From CAZIKF01 sp964539825 (GTDB lineage Bacteria > Muiribacteriota > UBA6191), in contig CAZIKF010000001.1 of NCBI GenBank assembly GCA_964539825.1, positions 240,129 through 304,128 of the forward strand: DNA of 64,000 nucleotides, given 5' to 3'. Shown here piece by piece: positions 44,749 to 54,313 of this stretch. The position numbers and the translations under genes were made by a program. The number at the start of each line of letters is the position of its first letter. Position 1 is the stretch's first letter. A model generated the notes under the pieces. That model was not told where the DNA came from and made no database searches. It worked only from the letters and a program-made list of their open reading frames with translations.

Positions 44749-46278
44749 CTATTGCACAAGAGGTTTCAAATCCACCCACTCCACGGAGTAAATAATGACC
44801 GGTGCCTCCTTACCAACCACCTGTAGAGCGCCGATTTTTCGTGCCTTAACGATATCCTTCACCTGTTGATAGGTATATTCCGTAATCAAAAAGTCAGACC
44901 GAAATTTCCTTGTGAGTCGCTCTACTCTTGCCGCGAGGTTAACCGAGTCGCCAATCACCGTATAGTCCATTCTTATAGAGGAACCAACATTTCCTACAAT
45001 CATTTTTCCCGAATTCATACCCACACCTATGGTGAATGGCGCGGTGCCGTCCTTTTCCCACTGAAGCAACAATTTTTTGAGTTCGAGAACCATCTCGTAA
45101 CCGGCTTGAACTGCTAGTTTCGCATGGATTGCCTGCTCCAGCGGAGCTCCCCAGAAAGCCATAATCTCATCGCCAATATATTTATCAAGAGTTCCATCAT
45201 ATTTAATAATGACCTGTGACATGCGAGTGAGATAATCATTGAGAGTCTTCACCACCTGTTCCGGGATATGCTTTTCACAATAGGACGTGAAGTTTCGTAT
45301 ATCCGCGAAGAGTAAGGTGATATCACGGGTCTGACCACCAAGGGCAATTTCCTTTCGGTTTTCAATCAGGGCATTGACTACATTAGGAGAGGTGAATTTG
45401 CCAAAAATCCCCCGGATACGCTCGTTTAAAGCTTCTTTTTCTTCGACCTTTCTCTGGGATTCAATCAGATCCTCTTCAATTTGTCCGAAGCTCCGAGCAC
45501 TCTTCAGGGAGAGGCCTAATAATGTACATAGAGCCGAAAAAAACTGACGATCTTCCTGTTTTAGACCTTCTTCAATTACCTCACCCACATTTATGATCCC
45601 GAAGATTTCATCGTCATAAAGAATAGGAGTGCAAATCTCCATAGAAACCGGATTTTGTGTATCAAGATGGGCGATTTTCAAGTTCTGCTTCAAGGTGCCT
45701 TTTTCAAGTCCAACCTTGTTAAGTCCCGCATATCCCAGTAGGGAGGTCTCATCGATGGGTATCTGTATTGAACCCTCGCGTGACAAAACCAGGTCGGTGG
45801 TTTCCTTCACCATAAGAAAAGCCTCATCTGGGTCCACCGAGAAATAGGTAATTCTCTGAAAGGGTAAGTGCTTTGATATCAGGTCCACAAATAAATGAAT
45901 CAGCTCTTCTTCCTTGCGGGAAGAAGCCAGTTCTTTGAGATGGAGAAAAATAGAGGAAACTCGTGATTTGGTTCGAAGCCCCGCTTCGCTGAGGTGCCTG
46001 GACTTTCTTACAATTTCGTCTCCCGAGCGCTCTATAATCTTCTCTTCCTTTTGGGATTTCTTTTGGCGATCCTTTGCTTCGAGAGCGTAGAGTAGATATC
46101 TCAGCAATAGCGGTGTGAATAGAAGGATCTGCAAACCGAAAAAAACTCCTGATCCAGATTTCAATGAAAGGAATACAAGAACCTGACCCGCTAAAGCCAG
46201 GATCACGAATCCAAGGTCCCGATAATTTTTCAAATGAAGCATCCAGCGGACAGCACTGTTCCACGCCCCTCCAATCAT
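44749..46278 (-). CDS. Adenylate cyclase (class III) with membrane anchor and GAF domain
   Basis: About 509 residues: two N-terminal helices (about 20-55), a coiled segment, a GAF domain (about 120-290), and a class III cyclase domain. Metal-binding Asp residues are in LLFADIRNF and YIGDEIMAFWG. The base-selecting Lys (LDKYIGDE) and Thr (DYTVIGDSVN) suggest ATP rather than GTP, and the Asn and Arg of NLAARVE are present. It should make cAMP in the cytoplasm in response to a ligand of the GAF domain. The start is uncertain (46278 or 46242); the frame runs to 46356. Confidence 0.88.
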   Translation of the reverse strand: MIGGAWNSAVRWMLHLKNYRDLGFVILALAGQVLVFLSLKSGSGVFFGLQILLFTPLLLRYLLYALEAKDRQKKSQKEEKIIERSGDEIVRKSRHLSEAGLRTKSRVSSIFLHLKELASSRKEEELIHLFVDLISKHLPFQRITYFSVDPDEAFLMVKETTDLVLSREGSIQIPIDETSLLGYAGLNKVGLEKGTLKQNLKIAHLDTQNPVSMEICTPILYDDEIFGIINVGEVIEEGLKQEDRQFFSALCTLLGLSLKSARSFGQIEEDLIESQRKVEEKEALNERIRGIFGKFTSPNVVNALIENRKEIALGGQTRDITLLFADIRNFTSYCEKHIPEQVVKTLNDYLTRMSQVIIKYDGTLDKYIGDEIMAFWGAPLEQAIHAKLAVQAGYEMVLELKKLLLQWEKDGTAPFTIGVGMNSGKMIVGNVGSSIRMDYTVIGDSVNLAARVERLTRKFRSDFLITEYTYQQVKDIVKARKIGALQVVGKEAPVIIYSVEWVDLKPLVQ

Positions 46279-46374
46279 ACAGAAAGAGCGTAAATTCTTC
46301 AATTTATGTCTACAAATCCACGCCTTTGTGATTCGTTTGCTATTCGTTATAGGCAATTCTTGAAAAGATGTGGA

Positions 46375-48258
46375 TCAGCAGAACTCTTTGACCTGGCGAC
46401 TTTGGGAACGAAGATGATCCAGGTCAGCGCTTATCCTATACCATAAGAAAGTTCTCTTGATCCCAGCAGGCCATCTCTTATATTCCCCGTCGGAGTACTT
46501 TATCCAAAATTTCTGGAATTCTCTAAGCACTTCCATCGCCTTATCCAACTGCCTATCCGAATAACCGGATTTTGCCAGCGAAGAAGCCTCAAGAGTTATC
46601 CTCTTAACCCCCTCCAGTTCAATTGATAATAAGACTTTGACGGGCCCCCTGAGTAAGAAGGGTAGGGAATTTGATGTGCCGCTTTTAATCCATACTTTCA
46701 CAATAAAATCGAGAATCTCTGAATCCTGGCTGGCTGGACATCCCCAGTTCTTTGCCTGCACCTTTGCGAAACGAAGGAATTCTTCACGAAACCGAGGCTC
46801 GGGCAGGTCGGCAGCCCCCCTACAGAAGTTCTCTAAGAGAGGAGCAGCCCTGGCAGCAAGTGGCAACCGCCTCCTTTCAAAAAAGACCATACAAAGAAAG
46901 ACCAGTAGATAAAAGAGGATCGTGAAGTGAATGGAAAAGACATCCGTTACCAGGACTCTATAATCCAAGTCCAGGGCCAGCATTGTTAATGCCTCGAATC
47001 CGCCTTCAAAGAAACTTAAGACAGGAAGGTAGAACCAGCTGATATTCCCTAGTATTAGTGCTGAGCATAACATCAGCATCATGGCGGCAAGTATGATTCC
47101 AAGCGGGGTGGACAATAAAACACCCATCACGCTAGCCAGCGAGTATTCCCCAAACACGCATAGAAAATAGGGACATAGTAGAAGATGAAGGATCGCGATC
47201 CAAAAAACTTTTTTTAAAAAGAAACCGTGGGAGATCAATCCTGACCAAAGTAAGTATGCGGTAATACCATAGGTGAGATGAAAGGCTGGAGAAACCAAAT
47301 CCTGGGGTCTAAAGAGTACATGCAGCCAGAATACCAGGGCTAATAGTCGAACCGGGTTCACCGGACGCCTGAATTCCCTGCCCGAAAACAGTAGGATTCC
47401 AAACACCAATGCCCTGAGTACTGAAGGTCTTAGTTCTACCAGTAGGGCATAGAGGAGGAGCACCAGGGCGTAGGCAAGGATTTGAAGTGACAACCGCCTC
47501 GTGGTCAGCCTGATCATTCCCACCCACAGGAGCCCCCAGAGGCTGAGGTGAAATCCGCTAATTGTAAAAATATGACTTAAGCCTAGAGGCTTCATCTTCT
47601 CGGACAGTTGATGGTCGGGTTCTTTTACACCCAGTACTGCGGAGAGTAGAAATTCCTGCGCTAAGGGGGTCTTGGCCGTGAGTTCGCGAGCCTGCGAGTG
47701 AATCCACAGACGAAAGCGGTTCCAGGAAACCTTGGCTCTGCTCACCTGAGACAGGGACACTTCCGCAACAAATCTTTCGATACGCTCAGGATAGAGCTTC
47801 AGATACCATTTTCCTGAGCGAAAGGTATTCACTGCGCGCGCATTTTGCAAAGCCAGGAGATCTCCTGATTTTACATAGACAAACTCCCGGGCTTTGACCC
47901 ATACATCTCCTGAAATCGATTCTTCTTTATCCTGAACCAGCCTGGCATGAATTACCTTGCCGGAAGTCCCCATGACCTGGATGATCACTTTTTGAAGTCT
48001 CGAACCAAAAGGAGGAGAGGATTTTAGACTAAATAAACTCCAGCCCATATGGACGTTACCTGCCAGGAGGCAAAGAATAGAAACCAACCAAAAACTCATC
48101 CCTTTGCGGTGGTATAGCAGGAACCAGGCGCTCAGCCCCAAAAAAACCAGGCTTGCAACCAGGGTGAGCTCCTCAAAAAGCACCGCCAGTAGAGCGCCCC
48201 ATCCGAAACTCAATGCGCAGAGAGTAATCAAATCAAGAAAAGAGGAAGCTCTATTCAC
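46375..48258 (-). CDS. comEC: ComEC/Rec2-like DNA uptake channel without metallo-beta-lactamase domain
   Basis: A 627-residue membrane protein. An N-terminal OB-like part precedes the Competence domain with SHIFTISGFHLSLWG, ELRPSVLRALVF and a C-terminal set of helices, ending near residue 460. ComEC moves single-stranded DNA through the inner membrane. The usual C-terminal nuclease-like metallo-beta-lactamase domain is missing; instead a charged region of about 160 residues of unknown kind follows. The GTG start overlaps the small upstream gene (GTGAATAG). Confidence 0.88.
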   Translation of the reverse strand: MNRASSFLDLITLCALSFGWGALLAVLFEELTLVASLVFLGLSAWFLLYHRKGMSFWLVSILCLLAGNVHMGWSLFSLKSSPPFGSRLQKVIIQVMGTSGKVIHARLVQDKEESISGDVWVKAREFVYVKSGDLLALQNARAVNTFRSGKWYLKLYPERIERFVAEVSLSQVSRAKVSWNRFRLWIHSQARELTAKTPLAQEFLLSAVLGVKEPDHQLSEKMKPLGLSHIFTISGFHLSLWGLLWVGMIRLTTRRLSLQILAYALVLLLYALLVELRPSVLRALVFGILLFSGREFRRPVNPVRLLALVFWLHVLFRPQDLVSPAFHLTYGITAYLLWSGLISHGFFLKKVFWIAILHLLLCPYFLCVFGEYSLASVMGVLLSTPLGIILAAMMLMLCSALILGNISWFYLPVLSFFEGGFEALTMLALDLDYRVLVTDVFSIHFTILFYLLVFLCMVFFERRRLPLAARAAPLLENFCRGAADLPEPRFREEFLRFAKVQAKNWGCPASQDSEILDFIVKVWIKSGTSNSLPFLLRGPVKVLLSIELEGVKRITLEASSLAKSGYSDRQLDKAMEVLREFQKFWIKYSDGEYKRWPAGIKRTFLWYRISADLDHLRSQSRQVKEFC

Positions 48259-48454
48259 CAGCTAAAATCTGTGTATTGGCGGACTGAAGCCATGGTCCTG
48301 CCCAGTTCAAACGCAGGGAAATCCACAAACTCGAGAAAAAAACCACCACCAGCACAAAACCAAGAAAGAAAAGCTCCTGTGGACTGGGCTTAAACTCCGG
48401 TGATTTCTTCGGATGAATTTTCTTCTTTGGGCTGGAGATAGTTCTTTCGACCAT
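48251..48454 (-). CDS. Small single-pass membrane protein between pssA and comEC
   Basis: 67 residues, a lysine-rich N-terminus, one hydrophobic helix (about 29-47) and a short tail. It overlaps pssA by 65 bases and comEC by 8. That tight fit and the clear helix suggest a real gene, but there is no good Shine-Dalgarno sequence and no known family. Confidence 0.5.
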   Translation of the reverse strand: MVERTISSPKKKIHPKKSPEFKPSPQELFFLGFVLVVVFFSSLWISLRLNWAGPWLQSANTQILAGE

Positions 48455-49163
48455 AGTAGATGGTGATGAATAGAACCAGGACAGCTAGCACAAACAAGCC
48501 AGGGGCAGTCTGACGCGTGGGAATTGCTACAGCCAGGTATAGAAATCCCATTGCCTGGAGAATTCTTAGTGATTTCTTCTCAGGTATACCAACCTTTAAG
48601 GTAGGGAAGTTTCCATTCATCAAAACAGATAAGAGAAGTCCCCACAACGGCAGAAGAAAGACTAAACCAACCTGTGCTTCAAAATAGGGGCCAAATGCCA
48701 CACAATAGGCCGCAAAAACCGCAGCGGCCAGGGTGGAAGGAATTCCAAAGAAACAGAGAGGGGAATCATCGGAACTTGCCAGCCTATCGAATTTGTACAG
48801 CCGCCAGAACGTAGCCAGTATATAAACCACCCCACTGAGCTTGAATAGATAGGACCAGAGTTTACCCGTCTCCAATGACTCAGGTACCAGGCTAGCTCCT
48901 TGAAAAATAATCAAGCCGGGCAAAACTCCAAAGGCTACAGCATCAGCCAGCGAATCAAACTTAAGACCAAAGCGGCTTGTAGCTCTTAAAAGCCGGGCTG
49001 AGGTTCCATCCAGCTTATCCATGATGACACAAAGCAGCACGAACCAGCATCGATCAACGACATCATCAGAAAGGAAAGCCAGGTAAGCGAAATAGATGCT
49101 AAGAAATGTGAAGATGTTTGGGATTAAAAATTTAAGTTTCGCTACTAGCTTGAGAAATTTCAT
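48390..49163 (-). CDS. pssA: CDP-diacylglycerol--serine O-phosphatidyltransferase
   Basis: Makes phosphatidylserine, the precursor of phosphatidylethanolamine. The 257-residue membrane protein has the CDP-alcohol phosphatidyltransferase motif DG-x2-AR-x8-G-x3-D-x3-D (from DGTSAR to SLAD, about residues 52-75) and ADAVAFGVLPGL, which is typical of PssA. It overlaps rqcH by 32 bases. No phosphatidylserine decarboxylase gene is next to it. Confidence 0.93.
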   Translation of the reverse strand: MKFLKLVAKLKFLIPNIFTFLSIYFAYLAFLSDDVVDRCWFVLLCVIMDKLDGTSARLLRATSRFGLKFDSLADAVAFGVLPGLIIFQGASLVPESLETGKLWSYLFKLSGVVYILATFWRLYKFDRLASSDDSPLCFFGIPSTLAAAVFAAYCVAFGPYFEAQVGLVFLLPLWGLLLSVLMNGNFPTLKVGIPEKKSLRILQAMGFLYLAVAIPTRQTAPGLFVLAVLVLFITIYYGRKNYLQPKEENSSEEITGV

Positions 49164-50853
49164 CTTCTGGATCTTCCGGCAGACGCCGTAACCTATTAAT
49201 TATACCATGATCCAGCCTAACCGTTAGGGCTTGGGCACGTTCCAGGCGAACCTTTCCAGGTCCTTGTCCGGGTATTTTTTTCACATGCTTTAATTCTGTA
49301 TAAATAACCTGAGTTTTCCCATCGTATCTCTTTTTTGAGTAATAAGCCGCCAGTTGAGCGGCCTCTCGAACTGAGGTCCTGGTCATATTGGAGGCTTTCT
49401 TTAGTAACACATGAGCCCCTGGACACCCCTCTACGTGGAACCACAAATCTTCCTTTTTACCGACTCGCTTCATAAGATAATCATTTTCTTTATCATTTCG
49501 TCCCGCGTAGAGCTGAATTCCTTCTGAGCTGCGAAAGGATCTAAGAGAACTTGCTTTTGGCTTAGCCTTCGAGGAGGTGGCTTTGTTCTGACTTTGCTTG
49601 CGCGAAATGACGCCTAGTTCCTGCAGGGTTTGAAATCTCTCTTCAATTTTCTTAAAGTCTGTCTCGTGCCTTATCTTCTCGACCTCCCGAACCAGGGCCC
49701 GGGTAGTTTTATCAAGCTCTTCAAGCTGCACTTCGATTCGTGGAATTCCGCGCTTATATTTCCTCGCGCTTTTATAGAGACGATCAACATTTTGGGACAC
49801 TGTTAAGCGGGGATCGATCTCCATGACTAATTCACGATCTTCATTGAAGTAATCTACCAGGGTGACCGTCTTGGAAAAGGCCTTCATTTTCTCACGCTGA
49901 GAACTAAGCAGCGATGCCTTTTGCTCGACACGGGAGTGGGTCTCGTATAGAGATTTACGCACAAGCAGCTTTTCGCTCTTAACCCTCAAGCTTCCAATCT
50001 CCTTCTCAAGAGCATTTGCTACCCGATCCTTCACTTTGCGCAGGAGTCTACGATTCTCAAAATCGGGGAAATACTCAGCAAATAAGGAACTGATACTCTC
50101 TTTGACGATCCGCTTCCCTTCCCATGGCTTACCGGGAAAAAGGTTATAGTCGACAATCCCCAATTCATCCATCAACAATTCCATAACCGGGTTCTGTCGA
50201 AGCTGTGTAAATTTTTCCTCTATAAACTCCAGGAACTGCCCTTGTTTATCCTGCTCCATAAGCCAGTTCATAAACCTGGGGGTAAATTCACGGGCACGCG
50301 AAATGAAATAGGAAGAATCGGAATTTTCCCAGGCTTCTTCTACTTCTAACTCATTCCATGAAACTTCCTGAAGAGAAGGCCGGGGATGTTTTGGGACACT
50401 CCAGGAACCCTCCCCCGCCTTCTCATCTCTGGATACATTTCTCAGAGAAGACAGAATCCTATCGTCATCATCGAGTAAATATAAATTGGAAAGCTGAGAC
50501 CGCAAATCCACAATTAGGGTAGAAGATTCGTCCCCACGCTCAAATTCAAAACGGCAGATACGATCACCAGCAATGGGATTTACAAGAGATAATCTGGCTC
50601 CCTCAAGATGCTTACGGAGCTTAAAACAAAATGCAGAGGGAGAATCCGGCATCTTCCCTTTTGCGTTTACGGGATAAAGACAGGGAAGTTCAGGATCAGG
50701 CTGTAAGATCCAGAAGAATCGAGACCCAGCGTTGTAAAGGGTGAGTAAAACCTGAGTCTCAGAGGGCTGGTAAAGCTCCTGGACTTTTGCCCCAACTAAC
50801 TGTTGATTCAATTCAGCGCATAAAAATTCAAGTTCAATCCAATCCAGGCTCAT
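49132..50853 (-). CDS. rqcH: Ribosome quality-control protein RqcH (NFACT/Rqc2 family)
   Basis: Binds stalled 50S subunits and adds alanine tails to nascent chains in bacteria. The 573 residues show the NFACT-N domain with FCFKLRKHLEGARL and Asp97-Arg98 (AGDRICRF), the pair needed for tailing. A long coiled coil follows (about 270-420), and the NFACT-R domain at the end has LYAGRNDKENDYLMKRV and DLWFHVEGCPGAHVLLK. Length is normal. GAGGATAAGAG precedes the ATG. It is 39 bases after mdh. Confidence 0.93.
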   Translation of the reverse strand: MSLDWIELEFLCAELNQQLVGAKVQELYQPSETQVLLTLYNAGSRFFWILQPDPELPCLYPVNAKGKMPDSPSAFCFKLRKHLEGARLSLVNPIAGDRICRFEFERGDESSTLIVDLRSQLSNLYLLDDDDRILSSLRNVSRDEKAGEGSWSVPKHPRPSLQEVSWNELEVEEAWENSDSSYFISRAREFTPRFMNWLMEQDKQGQFLEFIEEKFTQLRQNPVMELLMDELGIVDYNLFPGKPWEGKRIVKESISSLFAEYFPDFENRRLLRKVKDRVANALEKEIGSLRVKSEKLLVRKSLYETHSRVEQKASLLSSQREKMKAFSKTVTLVDYFNEDRELVMEIDPRLTVSQNVDRLYKSARKYKRGIPRIEVQLEELDKTTRALVREVEKIRHETDFKKIEERFQTLQELGVISRKQSQNKATSSKAKPKASSLRSFRSSEGIQLYAGRNDKENDYLMKRVGKKEDLWFHVEGCPGAHVLLKKASNMTRTSVREAAQLAAYYSKKRYDGKTQVIYTELKHVKKIPGQGPGKVRLERAQALTVRLDHGIINRLRRLPEDPEDEISQASSET

Positions 50854-50892
50854 AGCTCTTATCCTCTGGCGGAATGATCTTGAGGGGTTTGT

Positions 50893-51825
50893 CTAGCAGT
50901 CGTCAAGATTGATTTCGTCCAATTTCCCCTTAATCAGCGAGGCCGACTCTTTCAAGGCTCCCAGCTCATCTTCGGTCAGGTTTAGCTCGTAAACTTTTTC
51001 AACGCCGCTAGCTCCAAGTTTAGCAGGCACACCTAAATAAACTCCTTCGATCCCATACTGTCCCTTCAGAAGAACGGAAGCGGGCAGAACTCGCTTTTGA
51101 TTTTTTATGATGGATTCCACCATATCTACGGCCGAGGCTGAGGGGGCGTAATATGCCGAGCCAGTCTTCAGCAGTTTGACGATTTCGGCACCTCCGTGAC
51201 GAGTCCTGGTTACCAGGCTTTCGATAGTCGCGTCATCTAACAATTCTGTAATCGGAATTCCGGATACGGTGGTAAACCTGGGTAGAGGGACCATTTCATC
51301 ACCGTGGCCGCCGAGGACCATTGCGTTGACATTTTTTACTGACACATCCAGCTCTTCGGCGATAAAACAGGCAAACCTGGCGGAATCCAAGACACCTGCC
51401 ATCCCGATCACCCGCTCTGAGGGAAATCCAGAGGAGACTAAAGCCACATAGGACATCACGTCCAAAGGATTGCTTACGACGATGATCTTAGAGTCAGGGG
51501 CAAAGCGCTTTACCTCACGGGCCACACCCGCGACAATTCCCTGGTTCTTCTTTAGAAGATCCAAACGATCCATTCCCGGTTTACGGGCAAGCCCGGCGGT
51601 AATTACCACCACATCACTATCTTCGATCGGGGAATAGGTATTACTTCCTATGATCTTGGAATCAAATCGCTCAACCGCAGCCGACTGCATCATATCGAGC
51701 GCTTTTCCCTGGGGCATTCCTTCGAGAATATCTACAAGTACAACATCTCCTAACTCTTTTTCTGCGATCCTTTGGGCTGTGGTGGAGCCGACAAACCCTC
51801 CACCCACTACAGTAATCTTGCTCAT
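50893..51825 (-). CDS. mdh: Malate dehydrogenase (LDH-like, NAD type)
   Basis: Interconverts malate and oxaloacetate in the TCA cycle. The 310 residues have GGGFVGS, the acidic end of strand two (VLVDILEG) selecting NAD, the substrate arginines (ARKPGMDRLDLL), VVSNPLDVM, DSARF and the catalytic His in VLGGHGDEMVP. AAGGAG lies in front of the ATG, which overlaps the TPR gene stop (ATGA). Confidence 0.96.
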   Translation of the reverse strand: MSKITVVGGGFVGSTTAQRIAEKELGDVVLVDILEGMPQGKALDMMQSAAVERFDSKIIGSNTYSPIEDSDVVVITAGLARKPGMDRLDLLKKNQGIVAGVAREVKRFAPDSKIIVVSNPLDVMSYVALVSSGFPSERVIGMAGVLDSARFACFIAEELDVSVKNVNAMVLGGHGDEMVPLPRFTTVSGIPITELLDDATIESLVTRTRHGGAEIVKLLKTGSAYYAPSASAVDMVESIIKNQKRVLPASVLLKGQYGIEGVYLGVPAKLGASGVEKVYELNLTEDELGALKESASLIKGKLDEINLDDC

Positions 51826-52694
51826 ACCTTTTCTCCTTCGTGACTATTGGCGTTTTCCAGGGAAGAAATCATATTCGTAGCGTAGTTATGCAAGAGGTTG
51901 CGGTCTTCATCACTAGTAACACGGCTAGAAGATTCCAAAATTCTATTAAATTCTATAATAGCTTCCTGAGTTTTTCCCTGGCGGACAAGCAACTCTGCCA
52001 AGGTACACCTTGCAGGAGTGAAATCCTCTTTCAGATTAAAAACTTTTTCAAGAGCTTCATAGGCCTCATCAAGTCGGCCCAGCCGGATTAAACAATCCGC
52101 CATGTTGTTATAATACTGGCAGTCCTCAGTATGCTCACCAGCTAAGGAATAATATTCCAAGGCTTCCTCATAATGGCCATCTTCATAGAGTGCATTGCCC
52201 AGGTTATAGAGTATCTCCTCATTATCTGGGTCCATCTCCAGTGCCCTGCGATAACATTCACAGGAATTCCGATATTGGTTCAATTCAAAGTGGCACATAC
52301 CCTGGTAGAAATAAGTATCGGAGGATTCCGGACGAATGTGGCTGGCCCTCTTGAATTCAAGCAAGGCATCGTCGTATTCACCTAAATGGTAAAAGGCAAA
52401 GCCAATATTGAAGCGAGCGCTTTCCAATTTACTGTTTAAAATCAGTGCCTCCATCCAGGCAATAATCGCTCTCCATGGCTTCTTAAGCTTGAAGTAAACG
52501 TTTCCAAGATTATACTGGGCTTCATAATAGTCCGGCTTAATGTGTAATGCGGTCCGATATTCTTCCAGAGAAAGAAAAAGGGCGTCAGTTCTATAAAACA
52601 GGTTCCCCAATTCCTTATGTAGAACCGGATCCTGAGGATTTTCCTCTAGCTGATTCTCAATCTCTTCAATCCGTTTTTCAAAAAACTTTTTCAT
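51822..52694 (-). CDS. TPR-repeat protein upstream of mdh
   Basis: A 290-residue soluble protein with seven or so TPR units (e.g. YEAQYNLGNVYFKLKKPWRA, EEILYNLGNALYEDGHYEEA) and no signal peptide. It is coupled to mdh. GAGGGTG lies upstream of the ATG. Likely a cytoplasmic scaffold; partner unknown. A TATAAT box occurs at 52758-52763 on its strand, without a convincing -35. Confidence 0.85.
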   Translation of the reverse strand: MKKFFEKRIEEIENQLEENPQDPVLHKELGNLFYRTDALFLSLEEYRTALHIKPDYYEAQYNLGNVYFKLKKPWRAIIAWMEALILNSKLESARFNIGFAFYHLGEYDDALLEFKRASHIRPESSDTYFYQGMCHFELNQYRNSCECYRRALEMDPDNEEILYNLGNALYEDGHYEEALEYYSLAGEHTEDCQYYNNMADCLIRLGRLDEAYEALEKVFNLKEDFTPARCTLAELLVRQGKTQEAIIEFNRILESSSRVTSDEDRNLLHNYATNMISSLENANSHEGEKV

Positions 52695-52845
52695 AACACC
52701 CTCGAGAGGTCCAGAGCCTTTGTATGCACTAGTGCAGACTCCCTTTACAGACCTACCATTATACTGGATTTGATTACAAAATACATGCTATGCCCTATAT
52801 AGATGTCAGCATAATTGATCAACTATGCTTCCACAGGTGACTAGC

Positions 52846-54300
52846 ATGGCAGCAGTGATTCCAATATTATGGTCCCCTATGCCGGAAATCATTTTGGAAA
52901 TTCGTGAAAAAGTCTCACTGAACCTTAATCCTCTTGATGATTTTCTGGGTACTCAGCGCTACAGCGAATTTCTAAAATGGATTGAATCATCCCTGTCTAT
53001 TCCGAATCCAACCTACCAGCAAGCAATTCGATTTGCCCGCCGGCGCCGGTTTTTAAGGGTACCTAAGACTCTCAATTATTTTAAGATTCGGAAGCCAAAA
53101 ACTGATCCTAAACTGGAGGTTCCGATTGGGTTTTTAGAGCCTCTGGCGACAAAGTTGAGAGAACTTACCGTGCCTGTAAAAGTCGAAATCGGACTAACCA
53201 GCTACCCTGCTGAAATTGAATCTACAATTAACCTCTACGATTACCAAAAGGCTGCCGTAGAGAACTGTCTGAAACGTCACCGGGGTATACTGGTTGCCCC
53301 CTGCGGTTCAGGAAAGACGGTAATGGGGCTTCAGCTTCTGGCGCAGCGCAGAGAACGAGCCCTTGTTCTGGTCCACACCCTGGACCTCCTTTCGCAATGG
53401 AGTTCTCAAATCAAGGAGAACCTTGGAATTCAGGCTGGCTTGATAGGAGCCGGGAAAGAAGAAACCGAGGCTGAAGTCATTGTGGCTACCGTGCAGACAA
53501 TGATTCGAAGACAAAAATCCTTGATGAGGTTGAGTGACCAGGTAGGAACCCTAATCGTCGATGAATGCCATCATGTCCCAGCCACCACCTTTCAAAAGGT
53601 CGTTGCCAGCTTTCGCCCCACCAATCTCTATGGTCTTTCGGCCACCCCTGAGCGAGAAGACGGCCTTACCCGGGCTATGCATCTTTTCCTGGGACCTCAG
53701 CTCCATCGAATCACCCACGAAGACTTGCAAAAAGAGAACCGGCTTCTTAGACCCAGACTCCAAACCATTGAGACTCAATTCTTCTTTCCTTACGACTCGG
53801 AAGAACCTGAAAGCTACAATAAAATGATTGAAAAGCTAACTACGGATCTGGCCAGAAACACCTTAATCTGTGAATGGCTGGTACGCTATGGCCATCAAAA
53901 GAACCTCGTTCTTTCACAAAGAGTCTCCCACTGCCAACTTCTCGTATCCAAAGTTCGCACCCTGCTTCCAGAAGCGAACTGCGAGGTTTTGACCGGATCA
54001 ACCGAACGCAAAGAACGTCACCGAATTTTAGAAAGCGCAAAGGAAGGCCGCGTAGACTTCATCTTTGCCACCCAGTTAGCGGACGAGGGACTGGATATTC
54101 AATGCCTCGAAAACCTATGGCTTGTAACGCCCGGGCGCAATGTGGGCCGCATTGAGCAGAGAATCGGTAGGATCATGCGCGAATTTGAAGCCAAGATTCA
54201 ACCGATGGTGTTTGACTTTGTAGACTCAAAGACGCGGGTTCTTTTCTCCCAATATAGAACCCGATTAAATAAAGTCTATCGGCGCTTGCTTGAACTCTAA
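52846..54300 (+). CDS. SF2 DEAD/DEAH-box helicase (XPB/Ssl2-like)
   Basis: About 484 residues. A short N-terminal region precedes LYDYQKAAVENCL (Q-like motif), Walker A APCGSGKT, DECHH, SATPERED, and the C-terminal helicase domain with QRIGRIMR. This set fits the XPB-like or type-III-res-like SF2 group that unwinds or remodels DNA. No nuclease or methylase domain is present and no restriction gene is nearby. I use the ATG at 52846 because AGGTGA lies 5 bases upstream; the frame also has an ATG at 52825. It converges on the DUF3084 gene. Confidence 0.88.
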   Translation: MAAVIPILWSPMPEIILEIREKVSLNLNPLDDFLGTQRYSEFLKWIESSLSIPNPTYQQAIRFARRRRFLRVPKTLNYFKIRKPKTDPKLEVPIGFLEPLATKLRELTVPVKVEIGLTSYPAEIESTINLYDYQKAAVENCLKRHRGILVAPCGSGKTVMGLQLLAQRRERALVLVHTLDLLSQWSSQIKENLGIQAGLIGAGKEETEAEVIVATVQTMIRRQKSLMRLSDQVGTLIVDECHHVPATTFQKVVASFRPTNLYGLSATPEREDGLTRAMHLFLGPQLHRITHEDLQKENRLLRPRLQTIETQFFFPYDSEEPESYNKMIEKLTTDLARNTLICEWLVRYGHQKNLVLSQRVSHCQLLVSKVRTLLPEANCEVLTGSTERKERHRILESAKEGRVDFIFATQLADEGLDIQCLENLWLVTPGRNVGRIEQRIGRIMREFEAKIQPMVFDFVDSKTRVLFSQYRTRLNKVYRRLLEL

Positions 54301-54313
54301 GAGCCTGTTCCGG

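Noticed and set aside
52758..52763. A perfect TATAAT on the minus strand before the TPR-mdh operon
   Set aside because: No -35 at 16-18 bases, so I did not call a promoter.
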